Notes under the pieces: model-generated
What the model saw: the letters and a program-made list of their open reading frames with translations, nothing else
What the model was told of the DNA's origin: nothing
Databases searched by the model: none
In this document: positions 46,547 to 54,457 of the stretch, one piece after another
Numbering within the stretch: the first letter of the stretch is position 1
Layout: each line of letters opens with the position of its first letter
Translations under genes and position numbers: made by a program
Source of the DNA: an uncultured Halocynthiibacter sp.
GTDB lineage: Bacteria > Pseudomonadota > Alphaproteobacteria > Rhodobacterales > Rhodobacteraceae
NCBI GenBank assembly: GCA_947503035.1
Contig: CANNCD010000001.1
Location: forward strand, 930,001 to 994,000
Direction of reading: 5' to 3'
Length of the DNA: 64,000 nt

Positions 46547-47065
46547 ATGATGGCACTTGTGCCGGACGCTCAGCGTTCGATCACCGTCGGTGACGTTGTC
46601 ACCTTTAAATTTCCTTACAGGAACAACGGAGTATTGAAGAACAGACCTTGCATTGTTCTTCATGAAGATCACGAAACGGATGAAGTCGTGATTGCTTACG
46701 GGACAAGCAGCTTTGTTCCAGAAGAAACCAACAACCACGAGCTGACGGCATGTCGCCCAGAGATGCTATCACAATTTAATCTGGATAAGCCGACCCGTTT
46801 CATCTTCGAACGCAGGATCCGCGTTCGAAAAGATGATCCTCGGTTTTGCATTAAAGCAAGTTTAGGAACATCTCGGATTGGCGGGTTTCCTAACTATGCC
46901 GCTCCGATCATCAGCAAGAGCTACAAAGCACTTCCGTTTCGAGAAAAACGGAAAGAACGATTGGGCATCCATCCAGCCAAGCGGGAGGTGCCAAAGAGCA
47001 TTCTGAAGACGTGCCGGCTATTTGGTCGCCGACGAGGAAGACCGATGGCAGTTCAAGCTGCCTAA
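46547..47065 (+). CDS. PemK/MazF-like protein with C-terminal extension
   Basis: This 172-residue protein has an N-terminus with a PemK/MazF-like barrel start: ITVGDVVTFKFPYRNNGVLKNRPCIVLHEDHETDEVVIAYGTSS. The C-terminal third is basic (KSYKALPFREKRKERLG; GRRRGRP). CGGAG at 46536-46540 places the start at 46547. No antitoxin gene is adjacent; the upstream sequence is instead a long hairpin. A toxin role is only a suggestion; many single PemK-like proteins are uncharacterised. Confidence 0.55.
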   Translation: MMALVPDAQRSITVGDVVTFKFPYRNNGVLKNRPCIVLHEDHETDEVVIAYGTSSFVPEETNNHELTACRPEMLSQFNLDKPTRFIFERRIRVRKDDPRFCIKASLGTSRIGGFPNYAAPIISKSYKALPFREKRKERLGIHPAKREVPKSILKTCRLFGRRRGRPMAVQAA

Positions 47066-47095
47066 GGGTCTCGCTCCCCGTCCAAATACTAATTT

Positions 47096-47125
47096 GCAGC
47101 GCCCGCCTGAATGGTTGGGCGCTGC
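47096..47125 (+). terminator. Hairpin after the PemK-like gene
   Basis: GCAGCGCCC (47096-47104) pairs with GGGCGCTGC (47117-47125), 9 bp with a 12-base loop, followed by a C-rich stretch rather than T. It could be a terminator or leader structure of the next gene. Confidence 0.45.
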
Positions 47126-47157
47126 CCCCTCCCCCAAGTTTTCAGGAAAATTTCGAC

Positions 47158-47619
47158 ATGACAGAAACAAGCACAATTCGTCACCATAATATCATCGCAG
47201 TCGGCGTTTATCTGGCCGCCTCGTTACGGGTTAGCACTCAAAAGCAAGGTATCCCCTGCCTTGAGGACTTCCTTATTGGCTTAATCGCAGGCGCAGAAAT
47301 GATTTTCAGCGCATTCGATGGGCCTGAAAATTTAGCCGGCAGCTTCTTAGTCGAACAGGTCCACCTGCGAAGTATCCTATCGTCACGCACTTTTCATGAA
47401 GTGCGAGATCAGATTAGTGAACATCGAATTGGGCAAATGATCGGTGATAAAGAAGTGCAACACAACGATGTAGCTGCATCGGTTGTTCTCGTCGTTCCCG
47501 AAATAGCGCATGAGATTGGGGCGACGCCCCATGAGGTATTAAAAATACTTGTGATTGCCATCATGGCCACCGCAACAATCACTTTTTCAGCTTCGGAGTT
47601 GATAAGGCGCAGGAAATGA
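47158..47619 (+). CDS. Hypothetical protein
   Basis: This 153-residue protein starts at 47158 (CAGGAAAA upstream). It has a moderately hydrophobic N-terminal stretch (HNIIAVGVYLAASLRV), a middle with FLIGLIAGAEMIFSAFDG, and a hydrophobic C-terminal segment (ILVIAIMATATITFSA) ending RRRK. Soluble helical or weakly membrane-bound are both possible. I recognise no family. It lies between the PemK-like gene and the mobilisation genes of the element. Confidence 0.5.
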   Translation: MTETSTIRHHNIIAVGVYLAASLRVSTQKQGIPCLEDFLIGLIAGAEMIFSAFDGPENLAGSFLVEQVHLRSILSSRTFHEVRDQISEHRIGQMIGDKEVQHNDVAASVVLVVPEIAHEIGATPHEVLKILVIAIMATATITFSASELIRRRK

Positions 47620-47742
47620 CATTGGATTTGATTCACAAGATGGGCTCGAACTTTAGATCAAAGACTGGAGGAAATTAGTTCAATAAACCTGACCTTCAGC
47701 GCGACAGGTTTGTTGCACTGTGCCCCCCTATTCGCGGGAAAT

Positions 47743-47979
47743 TCATTTCTTTGGAAGCCCCAAAAAATCACGATCTGAAGGTCGAGTGATTTTTGCCTGT
47801 AATCTTTTGACGAAGCGATCAGCTTGATCGCCCTCAAGTTCTTTCGTTAAGACAAGCACTGCGGCTCCGTAGATGATCTTGCGCCGCGTATCATCGCGAC
47901 GCTTTTGTTTGTGCGCTTTTGCTTGCAGGCCTCGCAGCCGTTGGCGGGCTTGTTCAATTTGCGTATCCAGGTCAGCCAT
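47743..47979 (-). CDS. Small mobilisation accessory protein (TraD/MobC-like)
   Basis: This 78-residue, highly charged helical protein (IEQARQRLRGLQAKAHKQKRR; RKIIYGAAVLVL) resembles the small TraD/MobC-type relaxosome proteins encoded opposite relaxases on alphaproteobacterial plasmids. GGGAG fixes the start at 47979; the frame extends 23 codons further upstream without support. It is divergent from the MobA/MobL gene with a candidate oriT between them, which supports the role. Confidence 0.6.
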   Translation of the reverse strand: MADLDTQIEQARQRLRGLQAKAHKQKRRDDTRRKIIYGAAVLVLTKELEGDQADRFVKRLQAKITRPSDRDFLGLPKK

Positions 47980-48109
47980 TTTGATCTCCCATTTCTCACT
48001 TGCTCGAACAGGAAATGGTGCCCTCGTTTCGTTTTCGCGCCTCTTCATGATAAAGGTGTTCCACAGGGCCGCAGGTAGCGTGGCCCTCGCACGCCTTAGA
48101 AAGGTGATG

Positions 48110-48160
48110 CGCGCAGTTACGCAAACTGAAGTTTGCCTGCGCGCCTGACCGGCGGGGCTG
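48110..48160. other. Candidate origin of transfer
   Basis: A perfect inverted repeat, GCAAACT (48121-48127) and AGTTTGC (48130-48136), is followed directly by CTGCGCGCC. This is the layout of MOBQ/RSF1010-type nick regions (inverted repeat, then a TGCGCCC-like sequence). It lies between the divergent TraD/MobC-like and relaxase genes, the usual oriT position. Confidence 0.5.
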
Positions 48161-48197
48161 GGGAGCGGATGTCTGGTTCGGGACTGACATCCAAGGG

Positions 48198-49415
48198 ATG
48201 ATACATCCAGCCTCCCGACTTGAAGTCGTTGTCCATTCCCGCGCTGATGGCCGCAGCGCCGTCAAATCCGCCGCCTATACCGCCCGCACCTCCTACCGGG
48301 ATGCGCGGCTGGGGCGGCGGTTTCGGGCGGGCAAACGAGGCGGGCTTCTGTCCCATGAGCTCATCAACTGGTCAGGAACCGCCCAAGACCTGTGGAATGC
48401 CGCCGAAAGCGCTGAGACGCGAGGCAATGCCCGGATCATCCGGGAACTGCGCCCCTCACTGCCAGCCGAGCTACCGCTTGCCGAGCAGGTGCGGCTTGTT
48501 CGAGGATTTGGCCTTTGGCTACGGGATGAATACGGGGTTGCTGTTCAAGCCGATATCCACGCGCCCCGGTTCCTCGACCGCAACACGGAAAAGCTGCACG
48601 CCTCCGGCAAGCTTGAACTTAGGAAGGAAAGCTATCAGTCGGCGCTGTTTGATCCCGATCTCACCAATCGGAATTTCCACGCCCATATCCTGATGACGAC
48701 GCGCGCGGTCTGTCCGCAGACGGGCGCATTCAGTGCAAAGACCAGAATTCTCGATGACAAGAAAACGGGACCGGAGGAAATCCTGCGGATCAGGCAGGAA
48801 TGGGAGAAACGCACCAACGCAGCGCTGAAGCGGATCGGGTCGTCGGCGCGGGTCGATCTGCGCTCCTACGAGACGATGGCGAAAGCAGGCGATGCGCCTG
48901 AGGGGCTGGTTGCCCAAGACCACTTAGGCCCTCGCCGAGCCGAGCGGTCGCGCCATCTCGAAGAGCAGGGAAAAGACACCAGCTCGGCAGGCAAGCGGCG
49001 TGGGGCGATCAAACAGCGCAACCAAGACGTCTGGAAATCTTGGCTGGAGCTGCGCGCTCTGGAGCGTGAGAAAGGCCGCCAGCCGGCAGAAGCGCTGGCT
49101 CGAGAGCGGGAAGCCGCGCGCAAGAAAAAAGCCGATGCTGAAAAGCACCGGCTTCGAATGGCCCAAACGGTAGAGCAAGCTGAGGCAGCGCTGTCAGATG
49201 CGACGCAGCTCGACAGCCTCAAGACGGGGCCTGATCTTGCTTCGGCTCTGGCTTGGGCTTTAAGCGAAGAGGACGACTCACCTTGCGCGGCGCCAGAGTT
49301 CTCCTCACCGGTCGACTTGGAAACTTACGAGCCGCCCCCCGAGCGCCCTCAGCCGGAGCCGGTTTTGTCGCCACAGGTTCAACTGGTTCGACGGCGGGGC
49401 CCTCGGTCTCGCTGA
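48198..49415 (+). CDS. MobA/MobL-family relaxase
   Basis: This 405-residue relaxase would nick the element at oriT to start transfer. The N-terminal ~220 residues are the MobA/MobL domain: KSAAYTARTSYRDARLGR near the start, and the metal-binding HxH in NRNFHAHILMTTR (~155). The region after 230 is a charged coiled coil (ALEREKGRQPAEALAREREAARKKK) and a proline-rich tail. Some family relaxases carry helicase or primase domains; here a primase is encoded separately at 50169. The last 197 bases are antisense to the KfrA-like gene. Confidence 0.88.
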   Translation: MIHPASRLEVVVHSRADGRSAVKSAAYTARTSYRDARLGRRFRAGKRGGLLSHELINWSGTAQDLWNAAESAETRGNARIIRELRPSLPAELPLAEQVRLVRGFGLWLRDEYGVAVQADIHAPRFLDRNTEKLHASGKLELRKESYQSALFDPDLTNRNFHAHILMTTRAVCPQTGAFSAKTRILDDKKTGPEEILRIRQEWEKRTNAALKRIGSSARVDLRSYETMAKAGDAPEGLVAQDHLGPRRAERSRHLEEQGKDTSSAGKRRGAIKQRNQDVWKSWLELRALEREKGRQPAEALAREREAARKKKADAEKHRLRMAQTVEQAEAALSDATQLDSLKTGPDLASALAWALSEEDDSPCAAPEFSSPVDLETYEPPPERPQPEPVLSPQVQLVRRRGPRSR

Positions 49416-49848
49416 TCCCAGATTCGGCCGACAGATCATCAAGACATTGCGTCAGGTCCGCGATTTGCCTGTTCAACCTCTTCACCGTGTTCGCATGCTC
49501 GGCCTCGAGCATGGCGAAGTCACGTTCACGCAAGGCGAGATGGCGGAGGTTCTGGTCCGTGAGGCGCGCGATCTCACCGCGCAGCATCGCCTCCATGCTC
49601 TGCTCCAGTGCCGCAATGGCGGTCTGGATCAGAGCATGGGTGCTGTCTGGCAGAGGGACTTCGTTAAGTTGCTGCTCTTCCTCTTGGCTTGCCATGTGCT
49701 CTTCCCAGATATCGCGAACACGCGAGAACTTCCCCTTGTTGCCGAGCGCCTTGAACAGATCAGTGGCCGAAATCTCCCGGCCGAGCTGCGCCGTCAGGGT
49801 GGTGCCTTTTGCGATGATATCTTCGTCGGAATGAATAGGTGTGCGCAT
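49219..49848 (-). CDS. KfrA-like plasmid DNA-binding protein
   Basis: This 209-residue protein has an N-terminal KfrA-type DNA-binding domain (LTAQLGREISATDLFKALGNKGKFSRVRDIWEEHM), a long coiled coil (about 65-140) and a basic, proline-rich tail. KfrA proteins bind their own promoter and support plasmid maintenance. GGAG near 49857 supports the start at 49848. The 3' 197 bases overlap the convergent relaxase gene, encoding the low-complexity tails of both. Confidence 0.82.
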   Translation of the reverse strand: MRTPIHSDEDIIAKGTTLTAQLGREISATDLFKALGNKGKFSRVRDIWEEHMASQEEEQQLNEVPLPDSTHALIQTAIAALEQSMEAMLRGEIARLTDQNLRHLALRERDFAMLEAEHANTVKRLNRQIADLTQCLDDLSAESGISETEGPAVEPVEPVATKPAPAEGARGAARKFPSRPVRRTLAPRKVSRPLRLKPKPEPKQDQAPS

Positions 49849-50168
49849 CGATGTAGCTCCTTGTTGTGCGATTGCAGGAGGGACGTGGGATCGATGGCGG
49901 AACAGGAAAAACAAACTTCCAAAGTTTTTTTGCGCGCATGAGGAAAAGTTCTGAATGTCAGTATGTTGGTAAGTCCAAAGGTCGAGTGTTTGTAGGAAAG
50001 TAGGTCAGTTTGTTGGTGTGTAAGTAAGTCGGTAAGTTTGTCGGGTTGATAAGTCCGAACGACTTTGATTCACGCCCGGCGCGCCTCTTTTTAGCACCGC
50101 AACTTCACCTCTAAATCAATTCATCCGATTTTTTAATGTGATGGCCGCCCGGGAACCATCTCCCTGGG
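49849..50168. repeat. Iteron-like T/G-rich repeats (possible origin or KfrA operator)
   Basis: This 320-base gene-free space separates the divergent KfrA-like and primase genes. Between 49965 and 50056 it carries GTTGGTAAGTCC (49965-49976) and GTTGATAAGTCC (50045-50056), 11 of 12 identical, with further GTAAGT, TAAGTC and GTTGGT variants between them. Such degenerate repeats beside a replication-type gene suggest iterons or a partition/operator site. The left part (49849-49940) is A-rich leader; the right part (50060-50140) shows nothing specific. Confidence 0.5.
50148..50168 (+). promoter_or_regulatory. Hairpin abutting the primase start codon
   Basis: CCCGGGA (50148-50154) can pair with TCCCTGGG (50161-50168, one bulged T); the ATG follows at once. 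No clear Shine-Dalgarno sequence is free, so translation of the primase may be restrained by this fold. Confidence 0.35.
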
Positions 50169-51461
50169 ATGAAACACACCAGTCCCAGCGAATTCGCCCC
50201 GATCCTCGACCTCACTGCCGAGGAATACTTCCACCTGTTGCATCCCGAAGGATCGCGCGGGAAAGCCGCAGTTCTGTGCAAGCTCGGGGCAGATGACGTT
50301 CAAACGTATAGTTTGGAGCGCGTGCCCCTGCTTATGCAGATGCCTCAACTGGTTGACCGGACCAGCTTCCTGTCACTGAACCGATTTTGGTCTGGGCGCA
50401 AATTGAAGTCGCTTGCCGCGCTCAACGCGCTCTATGTCGATCTCGACTATTTCCACATGCCCCAATGGCAGGGAAAATCGCCGGCCGAGGTTCAAGGTGC
50501 CTTCGTCGCCCATCTGCAGATCTTAGGCATGCCGCAGCCGTCCGTGTTCCTGCAAACCGGGCGCGGTCTTGCCGCCATCTGGTTGATCCAGCCGATTCCC
50601 GTATCGGCGCTGCGGCGCTGGCAGGGAGCGATGGGCGCACTGATCGACCTGACGGGCGCCTTCGGGGCAGACAAGGTCTGCAAAGATGCCACCCGCGTCT
50701 TCCGCATCCCAGGCACCCTTAATGAAAAGTCGCGAAAGGAAGTTCGGGTCAGCGGCGGATGTCGAGAAAGGTATCAATTCGACGATCTGGCAGATCAGAT
50801 TTACCGGGCCGCAGGCAGGCCGACCCGCGCCGAGCTGCAAGAACGAAAGACGCGCAAGGCTAAGAAGCACAAGGCGAACACCACAATGCCACGTGGGCTG
50901 ACGCAAGCCGAGCGGTTCAGGTTGATCCACAATGATCTGGCGGTCTTTCGGGATGCCCATGGCGGTCTAATCCCGATAGGGATTCGAAACACATGGCTGC
51001 ACTTCTACGCGACAAGCCTGACCCATTTGCCAGATGTCACAAATTTGGAAGCTGAAATCCTGAGGGCCGCGCAGAGCGCGACGCCGGGGCTGGACCGGAA
51101 CGAAGTGACTGCGATCATCAGGCAGGCCACTGAGAAGGCAAAGCTGCGCACCAGCGCGACTTCATGGGCTGATGGTCGCTATCATTATAAGGGCGCAACG
51201 ATGGCCGAACACTTGGGCATCACGCCGACACTCGCCCGCGCTCTTGGTCTGAAGCAGGTGATCCCCGAAGAGGAAAGAAAACGTCGCAAGGCGGAGGCCG
51301 AACGGCAACGCCGTGCCGATAATGGCGCTATGTCCCGCAACGAATATCTGGCGGCCAACAGCGCCTCGCGCACCAAGCCTTGGCTCGCACTCGAGATCAG
51401 TCGGACTAAGTATTACGAGCTTAAACGCGCAGGAATGCTGCCTGAACCAGTGACGGCGTGA
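50169..51461 (+). CDS. Plasmid-type primase / replication protein
   Basis: This 430-residue protein looks like an archaeo-eukaryotic-type primase (PrimPol/RepB' class) used by plasmids and mobile elements: the acidic pair in YVDLDYFH (near 96-103), a QTGRGLAAIWLI segment, and KDATRVFRIPGTLNEKS. The middle is a basic linker (RTRKAKKHK-like), and the C-terminal part (NEYLAANSASRTKPWLALEISRTKYYELKR, split) looks like a helix-turn-helix. It would prime replication of the excised or transferred element. The primase motif pattern is clear; the exact class is not assigned. Confidence 0.72.
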   Translation: MKHTSPSEFAPILDLTAEEYFHLLHPEGSRGKAAVLCKLGADDVQTYSLERVPLLMQMPQLVDRTSFLSLNRFWSGRKLKSLAALNALYVDLDYFHMPQWQGKSPAEVQGAFVAHLQILGMPQPSVFLQTGRGLAAIWLIQPIPVSALRRWQGAMGALIDLTGAFGADKVCKDATRVFRIPGTLNEKSRKEVRVSGGCRERYQFDDLADQIYRAAGRPTRAELQERKTRKAKKHKANTTMPRGLTQAERFRLIHNDLAVFRDAHGGLIPIGIRNTWLHFYATSLTHLPDVTNLEAEILRAAQSATPGLDRNEVTAIIRQATEKAKLRTSATSWADGRYHYKGATMAEHLGITPTLARALGLKQVIPEEERKRRKAEAERQRRADNGAMSRNEYLAANSASRTKPWLALEISRTKYYELKRAGMLPEPVTA

Positions 51462-51910
51462 TCGCGGACAGGTCCGTGCCCGCTACAGGGGCATAGCCCG
51501 CCCGCCTGGCCCCAGGCAGGGGGTAGAATGGCCACCACAGTGCCCCCACAGACGCACTTGGAACCCGCCGAACAGCCCTGCGACCAAGGCGCAGACACCG
51601 ATCGGTCCGCCGGGCAGCAAAGCGATGCGCGAAGAAAGGAGAAGGTTGCCGAGACGCTTTCCGTTTCGATCACGCCCCTCATGGTGAGGGCGCGACCGGA
51701 AACGCAAGCCCCTCGGGGACCAGCGCACACTGGTTCCAGTGTTCATGAGTGAGAGTTCCCGGGCCGGAGTTGAGTGGCCGGCTCGGAAAACGCTCGTCTC
51801 AGTCGGCGTGGCTCCCGTCGTCTGAACGCACCCGCTGGCAGCGAACTCCGCCTGTCTGCGGCTTGAGGCGATCACATGACGTGATCCCAAAAAACGGAGG
51901 ATCCAAAACA
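51462..51910. other. Gene-free, hairpin-rich GC region
   Basis: These 449 bases have no supported ORF. They hold several short perfect hairpins: GCCTGG/CCAGGC at 51504-51517, and GATCAC/GTGATC with a 5-base loop at 51870-51886, just ahead of the ribosome site ACGGAGG (51894-51900) of the next gene. The latter looks like a protein operator. The rest could be structured RNA or part of an origin; I see no known family. Confidence 0.4.
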
Positions 51911-52324
51911 GTGGATGAAAGAACCGAACGCGAGCTGCACGAATTGACACTTAATGTCATTACCCACGGCCGCATGCTTGCGCAGGAGTGGAGAGAAACA
52001 GGGCTTGTGCCACGCGGTAGCACAAAACAGCTGACTCTGGAGTTGTTGCAGAAGCTGTCCGACCGCTGTGGACTACGGGACATCGATGACGAGCGTATTG
52101 ATCTGCTCGGCAATCATATCCGTCGGTTTGCCAACGCATACCGCGAGGGCCTCGGCGATCGCGCACTGGAGACGGACATCGACACAGAGAACGTCCATGA
52201 TACGAAGGTCATTGACCTCATCAATCTCACATATCGGTGGCGACAGCTTCGCCTGGCTCACAGAAAACTCGAAGACAAGAGCGCAGCGATCTGGGAAACC
52301 AAAAGGCTATTGGCAGGTATGTGA
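51911..52324 (+). CDS. Hypothetical protein of the element
   Basis: This 137-residue soluble helical protein starts at GTG 51911, ten bases after ACGGAGG; the in-frame ATG 54 codons earlier lacks a ribosome site and would add a low-complexity leader. Segments include ERTERELHELTLNVITHGRM and YREGLGDRALETDIDTENVHD. Unknown function. It lies between the primase and the PrtN-type regulators. Confidence 0.5.
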   Translation: MDERTERELHELTLNVITHGRMLAQEWRETGLVPRGSTKQLTLELLQKLSDRCGLRDIDDERIDLLGNHIRRFANAYREGLGDRALETDIDTENVHDTKVIDLINLTYRWRQLRLAHRKLEDKSAAIWETKRLLAGM

Positions 52325-52421
52325 TACCCTCCCCCTAATACTTGGAACGCGTCTGGGTTTTAAGGGTATCGAATGTTTCGGAAAAAGAATTTTCGCATTT
52401 TTGCAAACGATCCATCTCCTC

Positions 52422-52449
52422 AAAACCGGCACCATGACTTGTCGGTTTT
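52422..52449 (+). promoter_or_regulatory. Inverted repeat upstream of the PrtN-type genes
   Basis: AAAACCG (52422-52428) pairs with CGGTTTT (52443-52449) around 14 bases, 50 bases before the first PrtN-type start. It could be an operator or a weak terminator of the gene before. Confidence 0.35.
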
Positions 52450-52500
52450 CACAACAAGACCGGCCATCTCTCGGGTGCGGTCACATACGAGGAAGACCTT

Positions 52501-52761
52501 ATGAAAACAGCGATCATGATGATGACAATGTATAACGCGCAGGCAATCATAGACTCCGAAACAGTTGCACGGGATTGGTTCAACCTTTCCGTAGGAAAAT
52601 TTCACGAGAAAATTCGAGCTGGTGAAATTCGTCTCCCGCTTGTGCTCATGGAGGAAGGGAGCCAAAAGTGCGCCAAGGGTGTTCATTTGGCCGATTTGGC
52701 AGACTATATCGACATACGTCGCGCCGCCGCCGAGAAAGATATGAAGCTGGTCAGGATCTAA
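52501..52761 (+). CDS. PrtN-family regulator 1
   Basis: This 86-residue protein matches the pyocin activator PrtN family: a short start (TAIMMMTMYNAQAIIDSETVARDWF), a central helix-turn-helix-like stretch (LSVGKFHEKIRAGEIRLPLVLMEEG) and the typical end HLADLADYIDIRRAAAEKD. PrtN activates bacteriocin genes in Pseudomonas; in other mobile elements homologues are often near integrases. GAGGAAG precedes the ATG. It is 7 bases ahead of a second, divergent copy and likely cotranscribed with it. Confidence 0.75.
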   Translation: MKTAIMMMTMYNAQAIIDSETVARDWFNLSVGKFHEKIRAGEIRLPLVLMEEGSQKCAKGVHLADLADYIDIRRAAAEKDMKLVRI

Positions 52762-52768
52762 TACGAGT

Positions 52769-53041
52769 ATGACTACATTGATGCTACTGTTAGCCCGCCA
52801 TGATGGGCAGGAAGAGATTCCATTTCAGATTGTGGCCAGAGATTACTTTGGCCTTGAACCCGAGGCGCTTGAACGAAAGATCAAGAAGGGAGCAATTCAA
52901 CTCGACCTCCCAGACGCGCATGCGAAAACAATTCGATTTTGCAGCGTCCCCCTGACTTGTCTCGCTCAATACATTCAACGGAGGCGTTTGGTTGCGACAG
53001 AAACGTTGAAAAAATACCAGCGACGAAGTCCTGCTAAGTAA
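52769..53041 (+). CDS. PrtN-family regulator 2
   Basis: This 90-residue paralogue of the preceding gene shares its plan: TLMLLLARHDGQEEIPFQIVARDYFGLEPEALERKIKKGAIQLDLP (in pieces), then LTCLAQYIQRRRLVATETL. Identity to copy 1 is modest, so they diverged long ago or came separately. The pair may form a heterodimer. Their targets are unknown; the element's integrase or operon promoters are possible. Confidence 0.72.
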   Translation: MTTLMLLLARHDGQEEIPFQIVARDYFGLEPEALERKIKKGAIQLDLPDAHAKTIRFCSVPLTCLAQYIQRRRLVATETLKKYQRRSPAK

Positions 53042-53128
53042 GAACTTTATACGCAACATGTTCTGGTTCGGCACGTTGGGGAGAACCTGTGCCGACAAGC
53101 AGAATAATTCTAAGCTTAGCTATGAAAG

Positions 53129-53156
53129 TCGCGCCCTTGCAACTGCGAGGGCGCGA
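53129..53156. terminator. Hairpin downstream of the PrtN-type genes
   Basis: A 9-bp perfect stem, TCGCGCCCT (53129-53137) and AGGGCGCGA (53148-53156), has a 10-base loop and no T-run. It lies between convergent genes. Confidence 0.5.
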
Positions 53157-53199
53157 TACTCTAAATTACACTTACAATCGATAAAGGCTATCCGACTAA

Positions 53200-54174
53200 T
53201 CAGGAATCCTGGAATCCCATCATATGAAATTCCGCGCCGCACTGGGCAACATTTAGACCATCATAAGTGAGTAGTAGCGAATTGCTTTCGAGATTGAACG
53301 CGCCCGAAGCTCGGCAGGAGGCGCTGCTCATTCCTCCATGCCGGAAATCTTTAAGCTCTGAGTATTCCAGAACTGCTTCTCCTGGATTCCGATGCGTTCG
53401 AATGATGAACGGCGCTTCGTAGAACTGCTCATTGCCCAACTCTGCGCTGAATACTCCCTCAGCGTGATTTGAATACGTTGTTTCGATTGAAAAGACAGTT
53501 CTCACTCGCCGACCTCGATGGCTAATTTCTCCGTCAAAAGTTGTTCCTTCTGAAAACACAGATTGAAGAGCCTCTTTGGCTTGACCCTGCCTGTGGATCA
53601 GTGCGGCTTGAATTCTCTCAGCCGCGATCAGCTCCACCTCCGCGCGCTCACTTTGCAGTTTGATCCGCTCAAGCTCAATTTCGTGAGCTACGGCCAAAGC
53701 CTCCTTGCGTAGGCGAACAAACTCATCGGCGTCGCCAGTCCCTGCAATGAAGACAACTCTTCCGTCAGAGATAAACGCGGACATCGGCTTGCCACCGTGA
53801 GAATGAACATCTTTCACATTTAACTCTACAGACCACTCTCCACTCTGATAAAAGCCAAGCGCATTTCCATATACCGGCAGAGTGTCTTCAATCCCGAACA
53901 CTTCCTGAATTATGACATAATCGTCTTGAATATCGACGGCGTCGAAGAAGGGCATGTTCCAGCCGAGATGAGCAACAAATTCAGAGTAGTAGTGAGCCTG
54001 ATTGCCCTCTCGTCTTAGATCCTCATTCGACAATTCGATCTTGGAGATTTCGACATCCCGGCCAAAATACTTTTTTAGTTGCTCGTCTATTCCCGGAGCT
54101 TGGTTCGGGTTGGCAAAAGCGCCACTTGTCGAAACTACCAGAACCGCCAAAAGGGAACTAAATACAGTTTTCAT
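53200..54174 (-). CDS. Exported hypothetical protein
   Basis: This 324-residue protein has a signal peptide (KTVFSSLLAVLVVSTSGAFA, cleavage near 21). The mature protein has an N-terminal part with YFGRDVEISKIELSNEDLR, a central charged coiled coil (about 165-210: ELERIKLQSERAEVELIAAERIQ split) and a beta-rich C-terminus with two cysteines (SSASCRASG, NVAQCGAEF). I recognise no family. It is the second-last gene of the element and convergent with the PrtN pair. Confidence 0.6.
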   Translation of the reverse strand: MKTVFSSLLAVLVVSTSGAFANPNQAPGIDEQLKKYFGRDVEISKIELSNEDLRREGNQAHYYSEFVAHLGWNMPFFDAVDIQDDYVIIQEVFGIEDTLPVYGNALGFYQSGEWSVELNVKDVHSHGGKPMSAFISDGRVVFIAGTGDADEFVRLRKEALAVAHEIELERIKLQSERAEVELIAAERIQAALIHRQGQAKEALQSVFSEGTTFDGEISHRGRRVRTVFSIETTYSNHAEGVFSAELGNEQFYEAPFIIRTHRNPGEAVLEYSELKDFRHGGMSSASCRASGAFNLESNSLLLTYDGLNVAQCGAEFHMMGFQDS

Positions 54175-54223
54175 TTTTTTTTCCTGTTTTCAGTTTTGTG
54201 GATAGATGATTGGATTGGGCGCT

Positions 54224-54457
54224 CTAAGCAATCTTCCGATACCATTTGACTTTTTGGCCTTCAAAGACGGCCCACACACCAAACACGCAAAGTAGTGCGG
54301 GGAAAATGACCCAACCCACACCAAATAAGGCCAAGCCAATCACGCCAAAAATCGTGCCAGCTACAGACTGGCCAACGTTGGCGCGGCGATTTGCTCCGCA
54401 CCCTTTACAGACGATGAAACCCTCCGCTACTTCGTCACTACAAAATGGACAAATCAA
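54224..54457 (-). CDS. Zinc-ribbon membrane protein
   Basis: This ~77-residue protein has a two-CxxC zinc ribbon (ICPFCSDEV; VCKGCGANRR) and then hydrophobic segments (VAGTIFGVIGLALFGVGWVIF; ALLCVFGVWAVFEG) ending KVKWYRKIA. The TTG at 54457 is preceded by GGGGGAG at 8-base spacing and starts directly at the ribbon; an ATG 28 codons earlier adds unrelated sequence. Function unknown. Confidence 0.5.
   Translation of the reverse strand: MICPFCSDEVAEGFIVCKGCGANRRANVGQSVAGTIFGVIGLALFGVGWVIFPALLCVFGVWAVFEGQKVKWYRKIA

Noticed and set aside
46401-47065. Type III (ToxIN-like) toxin-antitoxin
   Set aside because: The upstream RNA is a single long hairpin, not tandem short repeats, and the protein does not look like ToxN. 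It remains only an analogy.
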